Source: Actinomycetota bacterium
GTDB taxonomy: Bacteria; Actinomycetota; Acidimicrobiia; IMCC26256; VFJJ01
Assembly (NCBI GenBank): GCA_009886115.1
Contig: VFJJ01000019.1
Span: 1-63,306 of the forward strand
Length of the DNA stretch: 63,306 nt
Reading direction: 5' to 3'
Part shown: positions 45,669 to 54,574 of the stretch, in pieces
How the letters are laid out: each line of letters opens with the position of its first letter
Numbering within the stretch: position 1 is the first letter of the stretch
The notes under the pieces: generated by a model
The model's database searches: none
What the model saw: only the letters and a program-made list of their open reading frames with translations
What the model was told of the DNA's origin: nothing
Made by a program: the position numbers and the translations under genes

Positions 45669-47305
45669 GGGTGTCCCTCCCTGTCCCAGGTGTCGGCGCT
45701 GAGGCCGCGGGCTCGGATCTCGTGCTTCTTGACCCGCATCGAGGTCTCGTTCCGGGGGAAGTCGTCGACGACCTCGACGTAGCGGGGGATCATGAACCGG
45801 GGCATCCTCGGTTCGAGGAACTCGATGAGCTGGGCCGGCTCGAATGTTGCCCGATCCTTGACGATGACCATCACGAACACGTCGTCTTCACCATATTGTG
45901 CCGGCATCCCGACCGCGGCAACATCGGATACAGCCGGATACTCGAGCAGGAAGTTCTCGACCTCGAAGCTCGAGATGTTCTCGCCTCGACGACGAATAGC
46001 GTCGTTCATTCTGTCGACGTAGTAGTAATATCCGTCATCGTCGACCTTGAAAGCATCACCCGTGTGGAACCAGCCGTTGCGCCACGCGGCGACGGTCTTC
46101 TCGGGCATCTTGTAGTAGCCCACGTTCAACGCCCAGGCCTCGGCCGAACGCACCAGCAGCTCGCCCACCTCGCCCACGGCGACGGGCTCGTCGAACTCGT
46201 CGGCCACGCGGCACTCGGTGAAGGGGTAGTCGAGCCGGGGCCGGCCGCAGTTGGCCCAGGGCCCGTGGGTCCACCCGACGGTGGCCACGGGAGCGCCGAT
46301 CTCGGTCTGGCCGTAGCACGTGCCGACCTCGACGCCGAAGCGGCGCTTGAAGTCGTCGATCTCAGGGATCATCGGACCGAGGAGGATGCAGCGCAGCGGG
46401 TTGTCGGCGTCGTCGGGCTGTTCGGGCTGAGCGTGCAGCAAAGCCGTCATCGGCCCGACCGTGGTGGCGACCTTGCAGTCGAAGGCCCGGACGTCGGCGA
46501 GGAAGTGCGCCACGCTGAAGCGATCGCGCATCACGAACCGTCCGCCTCGCGCCATGCAGGAGTTGAACGCCGACTTGCCGCTGTTGTGGAACATGGCGAA
46601 CGCGCAATACAGCCCGTCCCCCGGCGCCAGGGCGTCGGCCGGTACCCACGACCACATCTGGTAGATGATCGCCCACGGGCACAGCACGCCCTTGGACGGT
46701 CCGGTCGTGCCCGAGGTGAAGAGGATCGCTGCGATGTCGCGGTACTCCGGGCCGGCTCCCGACTCGACGAGGTCGTACGCCGGCTCGACCCCGTCGAGGA
46801 ACTCCGCCTCGGTGACGCAACGGAACGGGAGCTCGCCCGCGCCGGCGGGAAGCTCCGACACCTGTTCGTTCGCCTGGCCGCTGACCACCACGACCGTCCG
46901 CAGCGTGGGGAGCTCGGTCGCGATCTCCCGGAGCCGATCGAAGCACTCGACGCCGATCACCAGGGTCGTGACGTCGGCGTAGTCGAGGGTGTACTGGAGC
47001 ATGCGCCCCACGTAGGCCGGATTGAGCGGCACCTCGACGGCCCGGGTCCAGGCGAGGCCGATCCACGCCAGTGGCACCTTCAGCCCGTGCGGGATCATCG
47101 TGCCGACGTGCTCGCCGGGGCCGACGCCGAGCCGTTGGTACGCCGCCGCCCAGCGCAGCACCTCACGATGCAGCTCTTCGTAGGTGAACTGCTCACCGTC
47201 GACGTGCGCCAGCGCGATCGTGCCGGGAGTCTCGTCGGCCCACCGGGCGATGGCGTGCGGTGCGAGGAAACGGCGCTCGAGCATGATGCGAGCCTGCCAC
47301 GCCAT
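45665..47305 (-). CDS. AMP-dependent acyl-CoA synthetase/ligase
   Basis: 546 residues of the adenylate-forming family. The P-loop-like motif is ILFTSGTTGPSKGVLC, A5 is GTCYGQTEIG, and A7/A8 NGWFHTGDAFKVDDDGYYYYVDR. In A10 the usual catalytic Lys region reads ETSMRVKKHEIR, with Arg at the normal Lys place, a variant that occurs in CaiC-like enzymes. It would activate a carboxylic acid to its CoA ester at the expense of ATP. The start is at 47305; an ATG at 47284 (MLERRFL) is possible. A palindrome sits 20 bp upstream. The stop overlaps the amidohydrolase start. Confidence 0.88.
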   Translation of the reverse strand: MAWQARIMLERRFLAPHAIARWADETPGTIALAHVDGEQFTYEELHREVLRWAAAYQRLGVGPGEHVGTMIPHGLKVPLAWIGLAWTRAVEVPLNPAYVGRMLQYTLDYADVTTLVIGVECFDRLREIATELPTLRTVVVVSGQANEQVSELPAGAGELPFRCVTEAEFLDGVEPAYDLVESGAGPEYRDIAAILFTSGTTGPSKGVLCPWAIIYQMWSWVPADALAPGDGLYCAFAMFHNSGKSAFNSCMARGGRFVMRDRFSVAHFLADVRAFDCKVATTVGPMTALLHAQPEQPDDADNPLRCILLGPMIPEIDDFKRRFGVEVGTCYGQTEIGAPVATVGWTHGPWANCGRPRLDYPFTECRVADEFDEPVAVGEVGELLVRSAEAWALNVGYYKMPEKTVAAWRNGWFHTGDAFKVDDDGYYYYVDRMNDAIRRRGENISSFEVENFLLEYPAVSDVAAVGMPAQYGEDDVFVMVIVKDRATFEPAQLIEFLEPRMPRFMIPRYVEVVDDFPRNETSMRVKKHEIRARGLSADTWDREGHP

Positions 47306-47324
47306 GAGGCGCTGCTGCCGGACG

Positions 47325-47336
47325 GTGACCGGTCAC
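47325..47336. promoter_or_regulatory. Operator-like palindrome upstream of the acyl-CoA ligase
   Basis: GTGACCGGTCAC, a perfect 12-bp palindrome 20 bp before the ligase start, in the 178-bp gap shared with the divergent NADAR gene. It may be a regulator site; no regulator gene is adjacent. Confidence 0.4.
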
Positions 47337-47483
47337 ACGTCCCATTCGTGAGCGCGCCCGCCACCGAGCACGGGGATTCGTCCGAGGTCATGGTGTACGG
47401 TCGGAAGGAGATGACCCTCGACCTGCCAGACTGGCCGGATACGGCATGCAACTGGGCGCCGTCGGGCAGCCAAGGAGCGCCGA

Positions 47484-48041
47484 ATGAACGCCGATGAACG
47501 ACTGATCTCGATACGCGAGGGCGAGACCCGAGGCGATCGCCAGACGTACCTCTTCTTCTGGGGACATCAGCCGACGCCGTCGGGCCAGCTCGGGCCGTCG
47601 TGCCTGAGCCAGTGGTGGGAGTCACCGTTCCTGGTCGACGGGGTCAAGTACCAGACCGCCGAGCACTGGATGATGGCAGCCAAGGCCCGCCTCTTCGAGG
47701 ACGAGACCGCACTGGCTCGCATCCTGGCGTCGTTCGACCCCCACACGGCCAAGGCTGCCGGGCGCGCCGTGAAGGGCTTCGACGACGCGACCTGGGCCGC
47801 GCAGCGCCAGGCTGTGGTGATCGAGGGCAACCTCGCCAAGTTCGCCCAGCACGACGACCTGGGGGCCTTCCTCCTCGGCACCGGCGATCGTGTGCTCGCC
47901 GAAGCCAGCCCCGACGATCGCATCTGGGGCATCGGCCTGGCGTCGAACAACACCTACGCCCGTCGACCGCTCAAGTGGCCGGGCAAGAACCTCCTGGGCT
48001 TCGCGCTCATGGAAGTACGCGATCGTCTGCGAGCCGACTGA
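47484..48041 (+). CDS. NADAR (YbiA/DUF1768) family protein
   Basis: 185 residues. TYLFFWGH, LSQWWESPFLVDGVKYQTAEHWMMAAKARLF and the C-terminal DRIWGIGLASNNTYARRPLKWPGKNLLGFALMEVRDRL are diagnostic of NADAR domains. Family members act as N-glycosidases or ADP-ribosyl hydrolases on riboflavin intermediates or ADP-ribosylated nucleic acid. GCCAAGGAG precedes the ATG at 47484. No ADP-ribosyltransferase is next to it; the truncated DUF2461 gene follows by 25 bp. Confidence 0.9.
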   Translation: MNADERLISIREGETRGDRQTYLFFWGHQPTPSGQLGPSCLSQWWESPFLVDGVKYQTAEHWMMAAKARLFEDETALARILASFDPHTAKAAGRAVKGFDDATWAAQRQAVVIEGNLAKFAQHDDLGAFLLGTGDRVLAEASPDDRIWGIGLASNNTYARRPLKWPGKNLLGFALMEVRDRLRAD

Positions 48042-48066
48042 GCCTGCCTGGCTCGAGGTGTCCACC

Positions 48067-48369
48067 GTGGCTTTTCGGGGATGGCCGACCGCTGCGCTCG
48101 AGTTCTACGACGGCCTCGAGATCGACAACTCCCGCGAGTACTGGCTGGCGCACAAGCCCGTGTACCAGGCGTCGGTGCTCGGGCCGATGGACGACCTCCT
48201 GGCTGAGCTGGCCCCGGAGTTCGGTGAGGGACGGGTCTTCCGCCCGAACCGCGACGTGCGCTTCAGCGCCGACACGTCGCCCTACAAGACCGCCATCGGG
48301 GCGATGGTCGGCGACTCGGGCTACGTGCAGTTCTCAGCCGAGGGTATGGCCGTCGGGTGCGGGTACTAC
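48067..48369 (+). pseudogene. DUF2461 (TIGR02453) gene, 3' half missing
   Basis: From a GTG at 48067 the frame encodes AFRGWPTAALEFYDGLEIDNSREYWLAHKPVYQ, FRPNRDVRFSADTSPYKTAIGAMVG and YVQFSAEGMAVGCGYY, the first half of a DUF2461 protein. After GYY the family continues with a conserved helical half of about 100 residues, but here the frame turns into unrelated sequence and then runs out of frame through the sulfotransferase gene to 48759. The break at about 48369 looks like a deletion or recombination junction. The product, if made, is probably non-functional. Confidence 0.75.
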
Positions 48370-48411
48370 GTGCCGTTTTGCTCACGCAGAGTAACCAACC
48401 CGTGCCTCAGC

Positions 48412-48430
48412 GCACCCGCCAGGCGGGTGC
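48412..48430. terminator. Hairpin after the DUF2461 remnant
   Basis: GCACCCGCC-A-GGCGGGTGC, a perfect 9-bp stem with a single-base loop, in the 128-bp gap between the broken DUF2461 gene and the sulfotransferase start. Confidence 0.5.
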
Positions 48431-48496
48431 ACTTGCGCCGTTCCCCGTGGCTCGAGGAGTGCGCACAGCCCAACAAAGCGTCAGAATCGCTGCCTG

Positions 48497-49819
48497 ATGA
48501 CCGACAACGTGAAGTCAACCACCACGGGTTCCCGTGGCTCACCCGTACGAATCGACGACCTCGCCGCGCCGCGCTTCACGCCCGAGATCGTGGCACTGAT
48601 GGCGGCTGCGGTCGAGGCTTCCGGTCCGATCTCGTTCACGGAGGCGGCGGTCTTCGCTGCGGTCGAGCACCAGACCGGGCTGTCGATCGAGCACGATGCC
48701 ATCGGCGGCTTCGGAGACGACGATCGTTTCCTCACGCCGCTGCGCATCCTCCTGGGTGACCTCGACGAGCATGCACCCCTCTCGGCGTTCGGCCGGGTCA
48801 ACGTGTTCGCGACGATCGTCACCTGGCTCTCGAAGCGGGCGCAGTTCGGCGCGCTGCTGCGCGAGCACCCCGAGATCCACGACGTGGAGCTGGCGCCGCC
48901 GATCGTCATCTGCGGCCAGCCGCGCACGGGCACGACGCACCTCCACAACCTGATCTCGGCCGATCCGGCCATGCGCTCGCTCCCCTACTGGGAGTCGAAC
49001 GAGCCGGTGCTCTCGAGCGCCGACGCGGCCGAGGTGGCGGCGGGCCGTCCCGATCCTCGGCGGGCTCGCACAGCCGAAGGGCTGTGGTTTCTCAACGCCG
49101 CCATGCCCCTGTTCCAACGCATGCACGAGATGACCACCGACCACGTGCACGAGGAGATCGACCTGCTCGGCTCCGACGTGTCGACACAGCTCGTCGAGAC
49201 GATCGCCGATCTTCCGTCATACCAGGCCTGGTACATGGCCACCGACCAGCGACCGTCGTACCGCTATCTCACGACGTTGCTCAAGGCACTGCAGTGGCAG
49301 CGGCCCGCGGGGCTGCGCTGGATCCTCAAGTCGCCACAGCACATCGAGCGGTTCCCGGCGTTGGTCGACGTGTTCCCGGGTGCCACGTTCGTGGTCACGC
49401 ACCGCGATCCGGTGGCGGTCACCGCTTCGGTGTGCACCATGCTCTCGTACACGGCCCGGCTACGGCTCGATCCGTGCGACCCGGTCGACATCAGCCGGTA
49501 CTGGTCGCAGCGCATGGAGGACATGAACCGGTCCTGCGTGCGCGATCGTGAGGTCCTCCCGACCGAACGTTCGATCGACGTGCTCTTCCACGAGTTCATG
49601 GCCGACGACCTCGCCATGGTCGAACGCATCTACGACATCGCCGGCCAGCCGATGACCGAGCACGCCCGCACGGCCATGCGTCGTTTCGTCGTCGAGCATC
49701 CGCGGGGCCGCCACGGCGCCATCCAGTACGACCTGGCCCAACTCGGCCTCGATGCCGGCGAGCTCCGGAGCCGGAACGCCTTCTACGAGGAGCGCTTCCC
49801 CGTCGCCCGAGAGTGGTGA
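48497..49819 (+). CDS. Sulfotransferase family protein (Sulfotransfer_3)
   Basis: 440 residues. The 5'-phosphosulfate loop is ICGQPRTGTTHLHNLI (about 136-151) and the 3'-phosphate segment is FVVTHRDPVAVTASVCTM. The N-terminal 110 residues form the helical region seen in actinobacterial Stf-like proteins; YWSQRMEDMNRSCVRDR is a further family block. It would transfer sulfate from PAPS to an unknown lipid or small molecule. It is not in an obvious operon: the upstream neighbour is a broken gene, and the next gene is convergent. Confidence 0.87.
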   Translation: MTDNVKSTTTGSRGSPVRIDDLAAPRFTPEIVALMAAAVEASGPISFTEAAVFAAVEHQTGLSIEHDAIGGFGDDDRFLTPLRILLGDLDEHAPLSAFGRVNVFATIVTWLSKRAQFGALLREHPEIHDVELAPPIVICGQPRTGTTHLHNLISADPAMRSLPYWESNEPVLSSADAAEVAAGRPDPRRARTAEGLWFLNAAMPLFQRMHEMTTDHVHEEIDLLGSDVSTQLVETIADLPSYQAWYMATDQRPSYRYLTTLLKALQWQRPAGLRWILKSPQHIERFPALVDVFPGATFVVTHRDPVAVTASVCTMLSYTARLRLDPCDPVDISRYWSQRMEDMNRSCVRDREVLPTERSIDVLFHEFMADDLAMVERIYDIAGQPMTEHARTAMRRFVVEHPRGRHGAIQYDLAQLGLDAGELRSRNAFYEERFPVAREW

Positions 49820-49843
49820 GCCCGCCCGGTCCGAGCGCAGCGT

Positions 49844-50683
49844 CTACGGGACGCGGCCGGCGCCGGAGCCAGGGTGGATGGGCGGACGGTCGGGCCCGGG
49901 CGGGCCGGCGAATGCCTGCGCCAGCGTCAGCGAACGCCGGGCCTCAGCGCCGCGGGCGACGAGCGTCGTGTCATCGAGATGGCGGCGGCGTGTGACGATC
50001 AGCGCGAAGTCGAGTGCCGGACCCGAGACCGACTGCACCGACTCGCCCCCGGGGCCGTCGACGGTCGCCGCGTCGGGCCCCCACGTCCAGGTCTCGCCAC
50101 TCGGGCCGGTGAGCACCACACGGAGCGCGATGTCGGGGACGTCGAGCCCGCGGACCCGGTAGCCGTTGGCGAAGGCCCGCACACCGATCTCGCAGACGTG
50201 GCGGATGCGGGCCGTGGCCGGGCGGTCGATCCCGAGGGCGTCGACGATGTCCTGGCCGTGGGCCCAGGTCTCCATGATGCGAGCGGTCACAGCCGAAGCC
50301 ACGCTCATGGCCGGGCCGAACCAAGGCACCCGAACCGTGGGATCGCCGGCCGCGATCGCGTCGAGGAACAGCCCGCTCTCGTCTCGCCACCACGCGCCCA
50401 TCCCGGCACCATCGAGCCGAGCGGAACGGCTCGTCATCTCGGCGAGGAACCCCGTGCGGTCGAGGGCGTGCTGCGCGCGCATCTCGTCGAACGCGCCCGG
50501 GTCGACGATCGCCACCCGCATGAGGCCGTCGATGGCGGCCAGATGGGCCACCTGGTCGCGCACCGTCCAGCCCGGCGACGGTGTCGGCGCGTCCCACGCC
50601 GGCTCGGGCAGCGGATCGAGCACCGCCAGGAGGGCATCGCGCTCGGCCACGAGGTCGGCGCACAGCGAGCTGAGATCAACCAC
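49844..50683 (-). CDS. TIGR03084-like metal-binding protein (DinB/maleylpyruvate isomerase fold)
   Basis: 279 residues. An N-terminal helical bundle with candidate metal His in VRDQVAHLAAIDG and METWAHGQDIVDAL, typical of the mycothiol-dependent maleylpyruvate isomerase/DinB fold, and the C-terminal sterol-carrier-like half with WTWGPDAATVDGPGGESVQSVSGPALDFALIVTRRRHLDDT, which is the TIGR03084 pattern. The role is unknown; some relatives are mycothiol-dependent enzymes. It stands alone, convergent with the sulfotransferase. Upstream, 50690-50740 is a run of imperfect ggtcggtcggt repeats. Confidence 0.82.
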   Translation of the reverse strand: MVDLSSLCADLVAERDALLAVLDPLPEPAWDAPTPSPGWTVRDQVAHLAAIDGLMRVAIVDPGAFDEMRAQHALDRTGFLAEMTSRSARLDGAGMGAWWRDESGLFLDAIAAGDPTVRVPWFGPAMSVASAVTARIMETWAHGQDIVDALGIDRPATARIRHVCEIGVRAFANGYRVRGLDVPDIALRVVLTGPSGETWTWGPDAATVDGPGGESVQSVSGPALDFALIVTRRRHLDDTTLVARGAEARRSLTLAQAFAGPPGPDRPPIHPGSGAGRVP

Positions 50684-50782
50684 GGAGGAATCCTGCCCGG
50701 TCGGTCGGTCGGTTTGATCGGTCGGTCGGTCACGTTCCGGGTCGTCCGCCCCCCGGGTCGGTCACACGCCAGGCGGTCGGTC

Positions 50783-50844
50783 GGGGGACGTCAGGTCTCG
50801 GGGGACGTCAGGTCTCGGGGGACGTCAGGTCTCGGGGGACGTCA
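50783..50844 (-). repeat. 17-bp TGA-anchored tandem repeat at a stop codon
   Basis: On the minus strand TGACGTCCCCCGAGACC is repeated about 3.6 times. The first TGA is the stop of the gene at 50842-52182. Confidence 0.9.
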
Positions 50845-52182
50845 CATGCCAGGGAAGGGTATGGGGGCCATCGCCCGCCGCCGCAAGGCTTCCAGCGCGA
50901 CCACTCGGCCGGCCCCGGTGAGGCGTAGCGAGGCGTTGGGCCAGGCGTGGTCGGTCTCGAGCAGTCCCAGAGCGATGAGGAGGTCCTTCAGGTTGGCGAC
51001 GGTCCAGCGCACCGCGTCGAGGTCGGGGGGCTCGCCGTCGACCTGATCGCGCCAGCCCTCCTCGGCGGCGACGATCCGGATCGGCTCGAGCGCGGCGTCC
51101 TCGGTCATCTCGTCACCTGCCGACAAGACGGCGAGGAAGAGCTCGCCGGTCGTTGCCGCGAACCCGGGCTCGCCGAACAAGGCCCCCGCCACGGAACGCC
51201 AGAGCGCTTCGGGATCGTCGAGGAGCGTGCGTCCCTTGGCCGTGAGCACGAGGGTGCGTCCCGAGCGCCTGACCAACCGCATCTGCTGGAGCAGCTCCCT
51301 GACCCGTTGGAGGTCGAAGAGGTCGTCCTCGGTTCGCGGCGGTCCACGGGTGTCGGCCACCCACCAGGCGAACTCGACCGCAGCCTCTTGAACCAACGCC
51401 CGGTTGAGGTTTCCGGTCTGGGTGAGCGTGAGGCCGTCGGCGGCTCGGGCGAGCAGCCACGTCACCGGCACGACGATGTTGCCGACCCCGTCGGGAACGA
51501 CGACGGGCTCGGGGAGCCGCCCGACGACCGGCGCAAGGAGATCGCGGCGCAACTCCGAGCCCCGGCCGTCGAGCCAGTGCTCGGCGCGCTCGGCCAGCAC
51601 GGCGACGCGCCACGATCGTCCGCCCAGGGTGATCTGGCTCGCGTCGATGAACGCCTCGGCGATGGCCACCTGACGGGTCTTCCAACCCCGGGCACCATGC
51701 ACGATGTCGCCGGCGGCGATGGCCAGCTCCAGCATCGCCGACGTGGCCGAGAAGGCCGCCGATTCGACCTCGCCCACGAGCGGACCCCACACGAAGTCGT
51801 CGAGGTCGGGCGGCACCACACCCGAAGCCTCGACGGCCTTGCGGAACGCGGCCACGCCGCTGGCGTGATCGACCTCGTAGGCGTCGAGCACGGCCACCGT
51901 CGTCGAGGAACGGCAGATCGCGGCGTAGCGCCCCAGGTCGAGCAGGTCGAACAGACGGGCCAGCGCGACGGCCATCCGCCCATGGTGGGCGCGATCGGTC
52001 AGGACCTTGACGGGGAGCTCGTACCAGAGCAGCTCTTGGAGCGACTGCTGGTCGGCTGCTTCGGGACCCGCCCCGAAGAGCAGGATGTCGATGAGCACCC
52101 GGGCGTCCTGGGCTGCCACCGGGTCGAGCTCCCGGAGCTTCGCCAGAGCCTGAGCCACCAGGGGGTCAAGGGTGTCGACCAT
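50842..52182 (-). CDS. Conserved hypothetical with C-terminal winged-helix-like domain
   Basis: 446 residues from the ATG at 52180-52182; a longer frame to 52239 is rejected. I do not recognise a named family. It is all helix-rich. VLAERAEHWLDGRGSELRRDLLAPVV and VPVTWLLARAADG mark the middle. The segment DLQRVRELLQQMRLVRRSGRTLVLTAKGRTLLDDPEALWRSVAGALF (about 298-344) looks like a winged helix with the LTxKGRxLLxDP pattern seen in pRiA4b-ORF3-type proteins of actinobacteria. A second such segment may lie near the C-terminus (WTVANLKDLLIALGLLE). It is a single gene, divergent from the acyl-CoA dehydrogenase. Confidence 0.6.
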   Translation of the reverse strand: MVDTLDPLVAQALAKLRELDPVAAQDARVLIDILLFGAGPEAADQQSLQELLWYELPVKVLTDRAHHGRMAVALARLFDLLDLGRYAAICRSSTTVAVLDAYEVDHASGVAAFRKAVEASGVVPPDLDDFVWGPLVGEVESAAFSATSAMLELAIAAGDIVHGARGWKTRQVAIAEAFIDASQITLGGRSWRVAVLAERAEHWLDGRGSELRRDLLAPVVGRLPEPVVVPDGVGNIVVPVTWLLARAADGLTLTQTGNLNRALVQEAAVEFAWWVADTRGPPRTEDDLFDLQRVRELLQQMRLVRRSGRTLVLTAKGRTLLDDPEALWRSVAGALFGEPGFAATTGELFLAVLSAGDEMTEDAALEPIRIVAAEEGWRDQVDGEPPDLDAVRWTVANLKDLLIALGLLETDHAWPNASLRLTGAGRVVALEALRRRAMAPIPFPGM

Positions 52183-52311
52183 CGCCCCTAGTCTGACCCC
52201 GACGCTGGGCTCGGCCCGGCTCCGCCGACTCGACACCATGCTTCGGCAGACGGAACAGTTGGCGGGAAACGCCGCGCGGCCGCGGGGCGCACCACCTTCG
52301 AGGAGCGTTCT

Positions 52312-53559
52312 GTGGCGACGATCGACGTCTCAGGTGACACCGTCAGCGACGACCTCGTCGCCGACGTCCAGGCCCGGGTCGCCCGGCTGATCGCCGACAA
52401 CGCAGCCGCGGACGCCGACGAGAGGACGTTCCTCGGAGCCCAGTTCGACGCGGGCCTGGCCCGTATCCAGAACCGGATCGGCGACGGCGGTCTCGGCCTC
52501 CCAGCCAGGCTCCAAGAGCACGTCGACGAGGCGCTCGAAGCGGTCGGCCGGCGGTACCCGTGGCTGCGCAACCCCATGGGGATCGGCATGGTGGGTCCGG
52601 CGATCGCCGCGCACGGCACGGCCGAGCAGCGCCAGCTCCTCCGGGCTGCGTTCACCGCCGAGGAGATCTGGTGCCAGCTCTTCAGCGAGCCCGGTGCCGG
52701 CTCCGACGTCGCGACGCTGGCCACGACGGCCGTGCGCGACGGCGACGAGTGGATCATCAACGGCCAGAAGGTCTGGACATCGCTGGCGCATCGAGCCAAG
52801 CGGGGGCTCCTGATCGCCCGGACCGACCCCGACGTGCCCAAGCACGTGGGCATCACGGCGTTCATCGTCGACATGCACGCGCCTGGGGTCGAGATCAGGC
52901 CGTTGCGCCAGATGAGCGGCGGCGCCGAGTTCAACGAGGTGTTCTTCACCGATGTTCGGGTGCCCGACGCCAACCGGGTCGATGCCGAGGGCAAGGGCTG
53001 GACGGTCGCCGTCACCACGCTGATGAACGAGCGGGTGTCGATCGGGGGCGTGGTCGAACCCCGCAACAGCGGTCCGATCGGGCTGGCCCTCAAGGTGTGG
53101 GAGACCTACCTCGCCGGCGTCGGAGCCGGCGGCGGCGGTGTCGCCGGGCAGGTCGGCGGCGACGGGCGCGGCGACGCTCGGCGCGACGAGCTGATGAAGC
53201 TCTGGGTCGAGGCCGAGGTGTTGCGTCTCGGCAACATCCGGGCCCAGGCCCGCCGCGAGCTCGGCACCCCCGGGCCCGAGGGTTCGGTGCTCAAGCTCGG
53301 CGGAGCGCTCCTCTCGCAGCGCATCGCCCACTTCACCGTCTCGGCCATGGGCCCAGCCGCGTTGCTGCACGACGGCTACGCCCTCGGGCGCCAGGACGGG
53401 GATCCGGTCTCGTCCTTCCTGGGCGCGCAGGCCAGCACGATCGCCGGGGGAACCTCCGAGGTGATGCGCAACATCCTGGGCGAGCGGGTGCTGGGGCTCC
53501 CAGGAGAACCCCGGGTCGATCGCGACGTGGCGTGGAGCGCGATCCCGAAAGGGGTGTGA
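52312..53559 (+). CDS. Acyl-CoA dehydrogenase
   Basis: 415 residues from a GTG at 52312 (GAGGAG upstream). FAD/substrate motifs: CQLFSEPGAGSDVATLATTAVRDGDEWIINGQKVWTS, FFTDVRVPDANRV, and the C-terminal QASTIAGGTSEVMRNILGERVLGLP. The usual catalytic Glu position is not clear in this subgroup; GGTSEV is the C-terminal FAD end. A Gly-rich insert (VGAGGGGVAGQVGGDGRGDAR, about 266-286) is repeat-encoded. It would oxidise an acyl-CoA in beta-oxidation or steroid-ring degradation. It heads an operon with the dioxygenase and the unknown protein downstream. Confidence 0.9.
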   Translation: MATIDVSGDTVSDDLVADVQARVARLIADNAAADADERTFLGAQFDAGLARIQNRIGDGGLGLPARLQEHVDEALEAVGRRYPWLRNPMGIGMVGPAIAAHGTAEQRQLLRAAFTAEEIWCQLFSEPGAGSDVATLATTAVRDGDEWIINGQKVWTSLAHRAKRGLLIARTDPDVPKHVGITAFIVDMHAPGVEIRPLRQMSGGAEFNEVFFTDVRVPDANRVDAEGKGWTVAVTTLMNERVSIGGVVEPRNSGPIGLALKVWETYLAGVGAGGGGVAGQVGGDGRGDARRDELMKLWVEAEVLRLGNIRAQARRELGTPGPEGSVLKLGGALLSQRIAHFTVSAMGPAALLHDGYALGRQDGDPVSSFLGAQASTIAGGTSEVMRNILGERVLGLPGEPRVDRDVAWSAIPKGV

Positions 53560-53565
53560 GCCCCG

Positions 53566-54564
53566 ATGGCCCCGTCGGCGTCTCGCTCGGGCGCGTCAGG
53601 CGCGGCGGGCGGCGCGTCAGCCCCGTCGGGCGCGGCGGGCGCGGCGGGCGCGGCGGGCGCGGCGGCAGCTCGGTCGGGACGGCTGGCCCAGGTCAGCTCC
53701 GGGGCATCGGGTTGGGTCGAGGATGCCTCGGCCGCAATCGAGCGCGACGGCTGCGTGATCGTCAACGACGTGATCGACGCCGAGACGTGCGACGACCTCG
53801 TCGCCGAGATCGAGCGGGCCGAGCGCGAGCACGAAATCGGCGAAGGCACCAACGACTTCGAGGGCTTCCACACGCGGCGCATCTTCAACGTGTTGGCCAA
53901 GGCGCCGCTGCTCGCGATGGCACCAGTCCATCCCTCGCTGCTCCCTGTCGTGGAAGCCGTGCTCGACCCGGGATTGTTGCTCTCGGGCATGACGGCCATC
54001 ACCATCGGTCCCGGCGAGACGCCCCAGCTGCTGCATTCCGACGACGGCATGATCACCCTGGCCCGTCCGCACCCGGCGACGATGGTCACGACGATGTGGG
54101 CGCTCACCGACTTCACCGCGGCCAGCGGCGCCACCCTGGTCGTGCCCGGCTCGCACCGGTTCCCGGGCCAACCCAAGCCCGGCGAGCACCACGACACGGT
54201 CGCCGTCGAGATGGCGCGAGGGAGTGCCCTCGTGCTCCACGCGAGCCTCTGGCACGGCGGCGGCGCCAACACCAGCGATCACCGACGCTTCGGCCTCTCG
54301 GTGCAGTACGTGGCCGGATGGTGCCGACAGCAGCAGAACCTCATGCTGGGCCTCGACCGCACGACCGTGGCCGGCTTCCCACGCCGGCTGCAGGAGCTCA
54401 TCGGCTACTCGATCTACCGGGCCGTCATGGGCCACGTCGACCGCCGCCACCCCTCATTCCTGCTCGGCGACGAGCAGCCGCTGGCCATGGTCTGGGACAA
54501 GCTGGGCGGCGTCGGTCGGGGCGAGGCACCCGGCTCGCTTCCGGGCTCCGGGGAACACCGATAG
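53566..54564 (+). CDS. Phytanoyl-CoA dioxygenase (PhyH) family protein
   Basis: 332 residues, 6 bp after the acyl-CoA dehydrogenase. An N-terminal stretch of about 35 Ala/Gly/Ser residues comes from 9-bp repeats of the ggcgcggcg type (about 53600-53665), so the true start could be later. Fe(II) ligands: His/Asp in LLHSDDG and His in ASLWHGGGAN; the 2-oxoglutarate Arg in HRRFGLSVQY. GSHRFPGQPKPG is typical. It would hydroxylate a lipid- or acyl-type substrate using O2 and 2-oxoglutarate. Confidence 0.87.
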   Translation: MAPSASRSGASGAAGGASAPSGAAGAAGAAGAAAARSGRLAQVSSGASGWVEDASAAIERDGCVIVNDVIDAETCDDLVAEIERAEREHEIGEGTNDFEGFHTRRIFNVLAKAPLLAMAPVHPSLLPVVEAVLDPGLLLSGMTAITIGPGETPQLLHSDDGMITLARPHPATMVTTMWALTDFTAASGATLVVPGSHRFPGQPKPGEHHDTVAVEMARGSALVLHASLWHGGGANTSDHRRFGLSVQYVAGWCRQQQNLMLGLDRTTVAGFPRRLQELIGYSIYRAVMGHVDRRHPSFLLGDEQPLAMVWDKLGGVGRGEAPGSLPGSGEHR

Positions 54565-54574
54565 TCTCGGCCGC

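Noticed and set aside
42052-47497. Long antisense ORFs over the SNF2, amidohydrolase and ligase genes
   Set aside because: Third-position GC bias opens the opposite strand; no start signals or domains.
48067-48759. DUF2461 frame as a second TGA-interrupted selenoprotein
   Set aside because: No in-frame TGA separates the halves; the missing half is simply absent.
50783-50844. Repeat cluster as a CRISPR array
   Set aside because: Head-to-tail 17-bp units without spacers and no cas genes.
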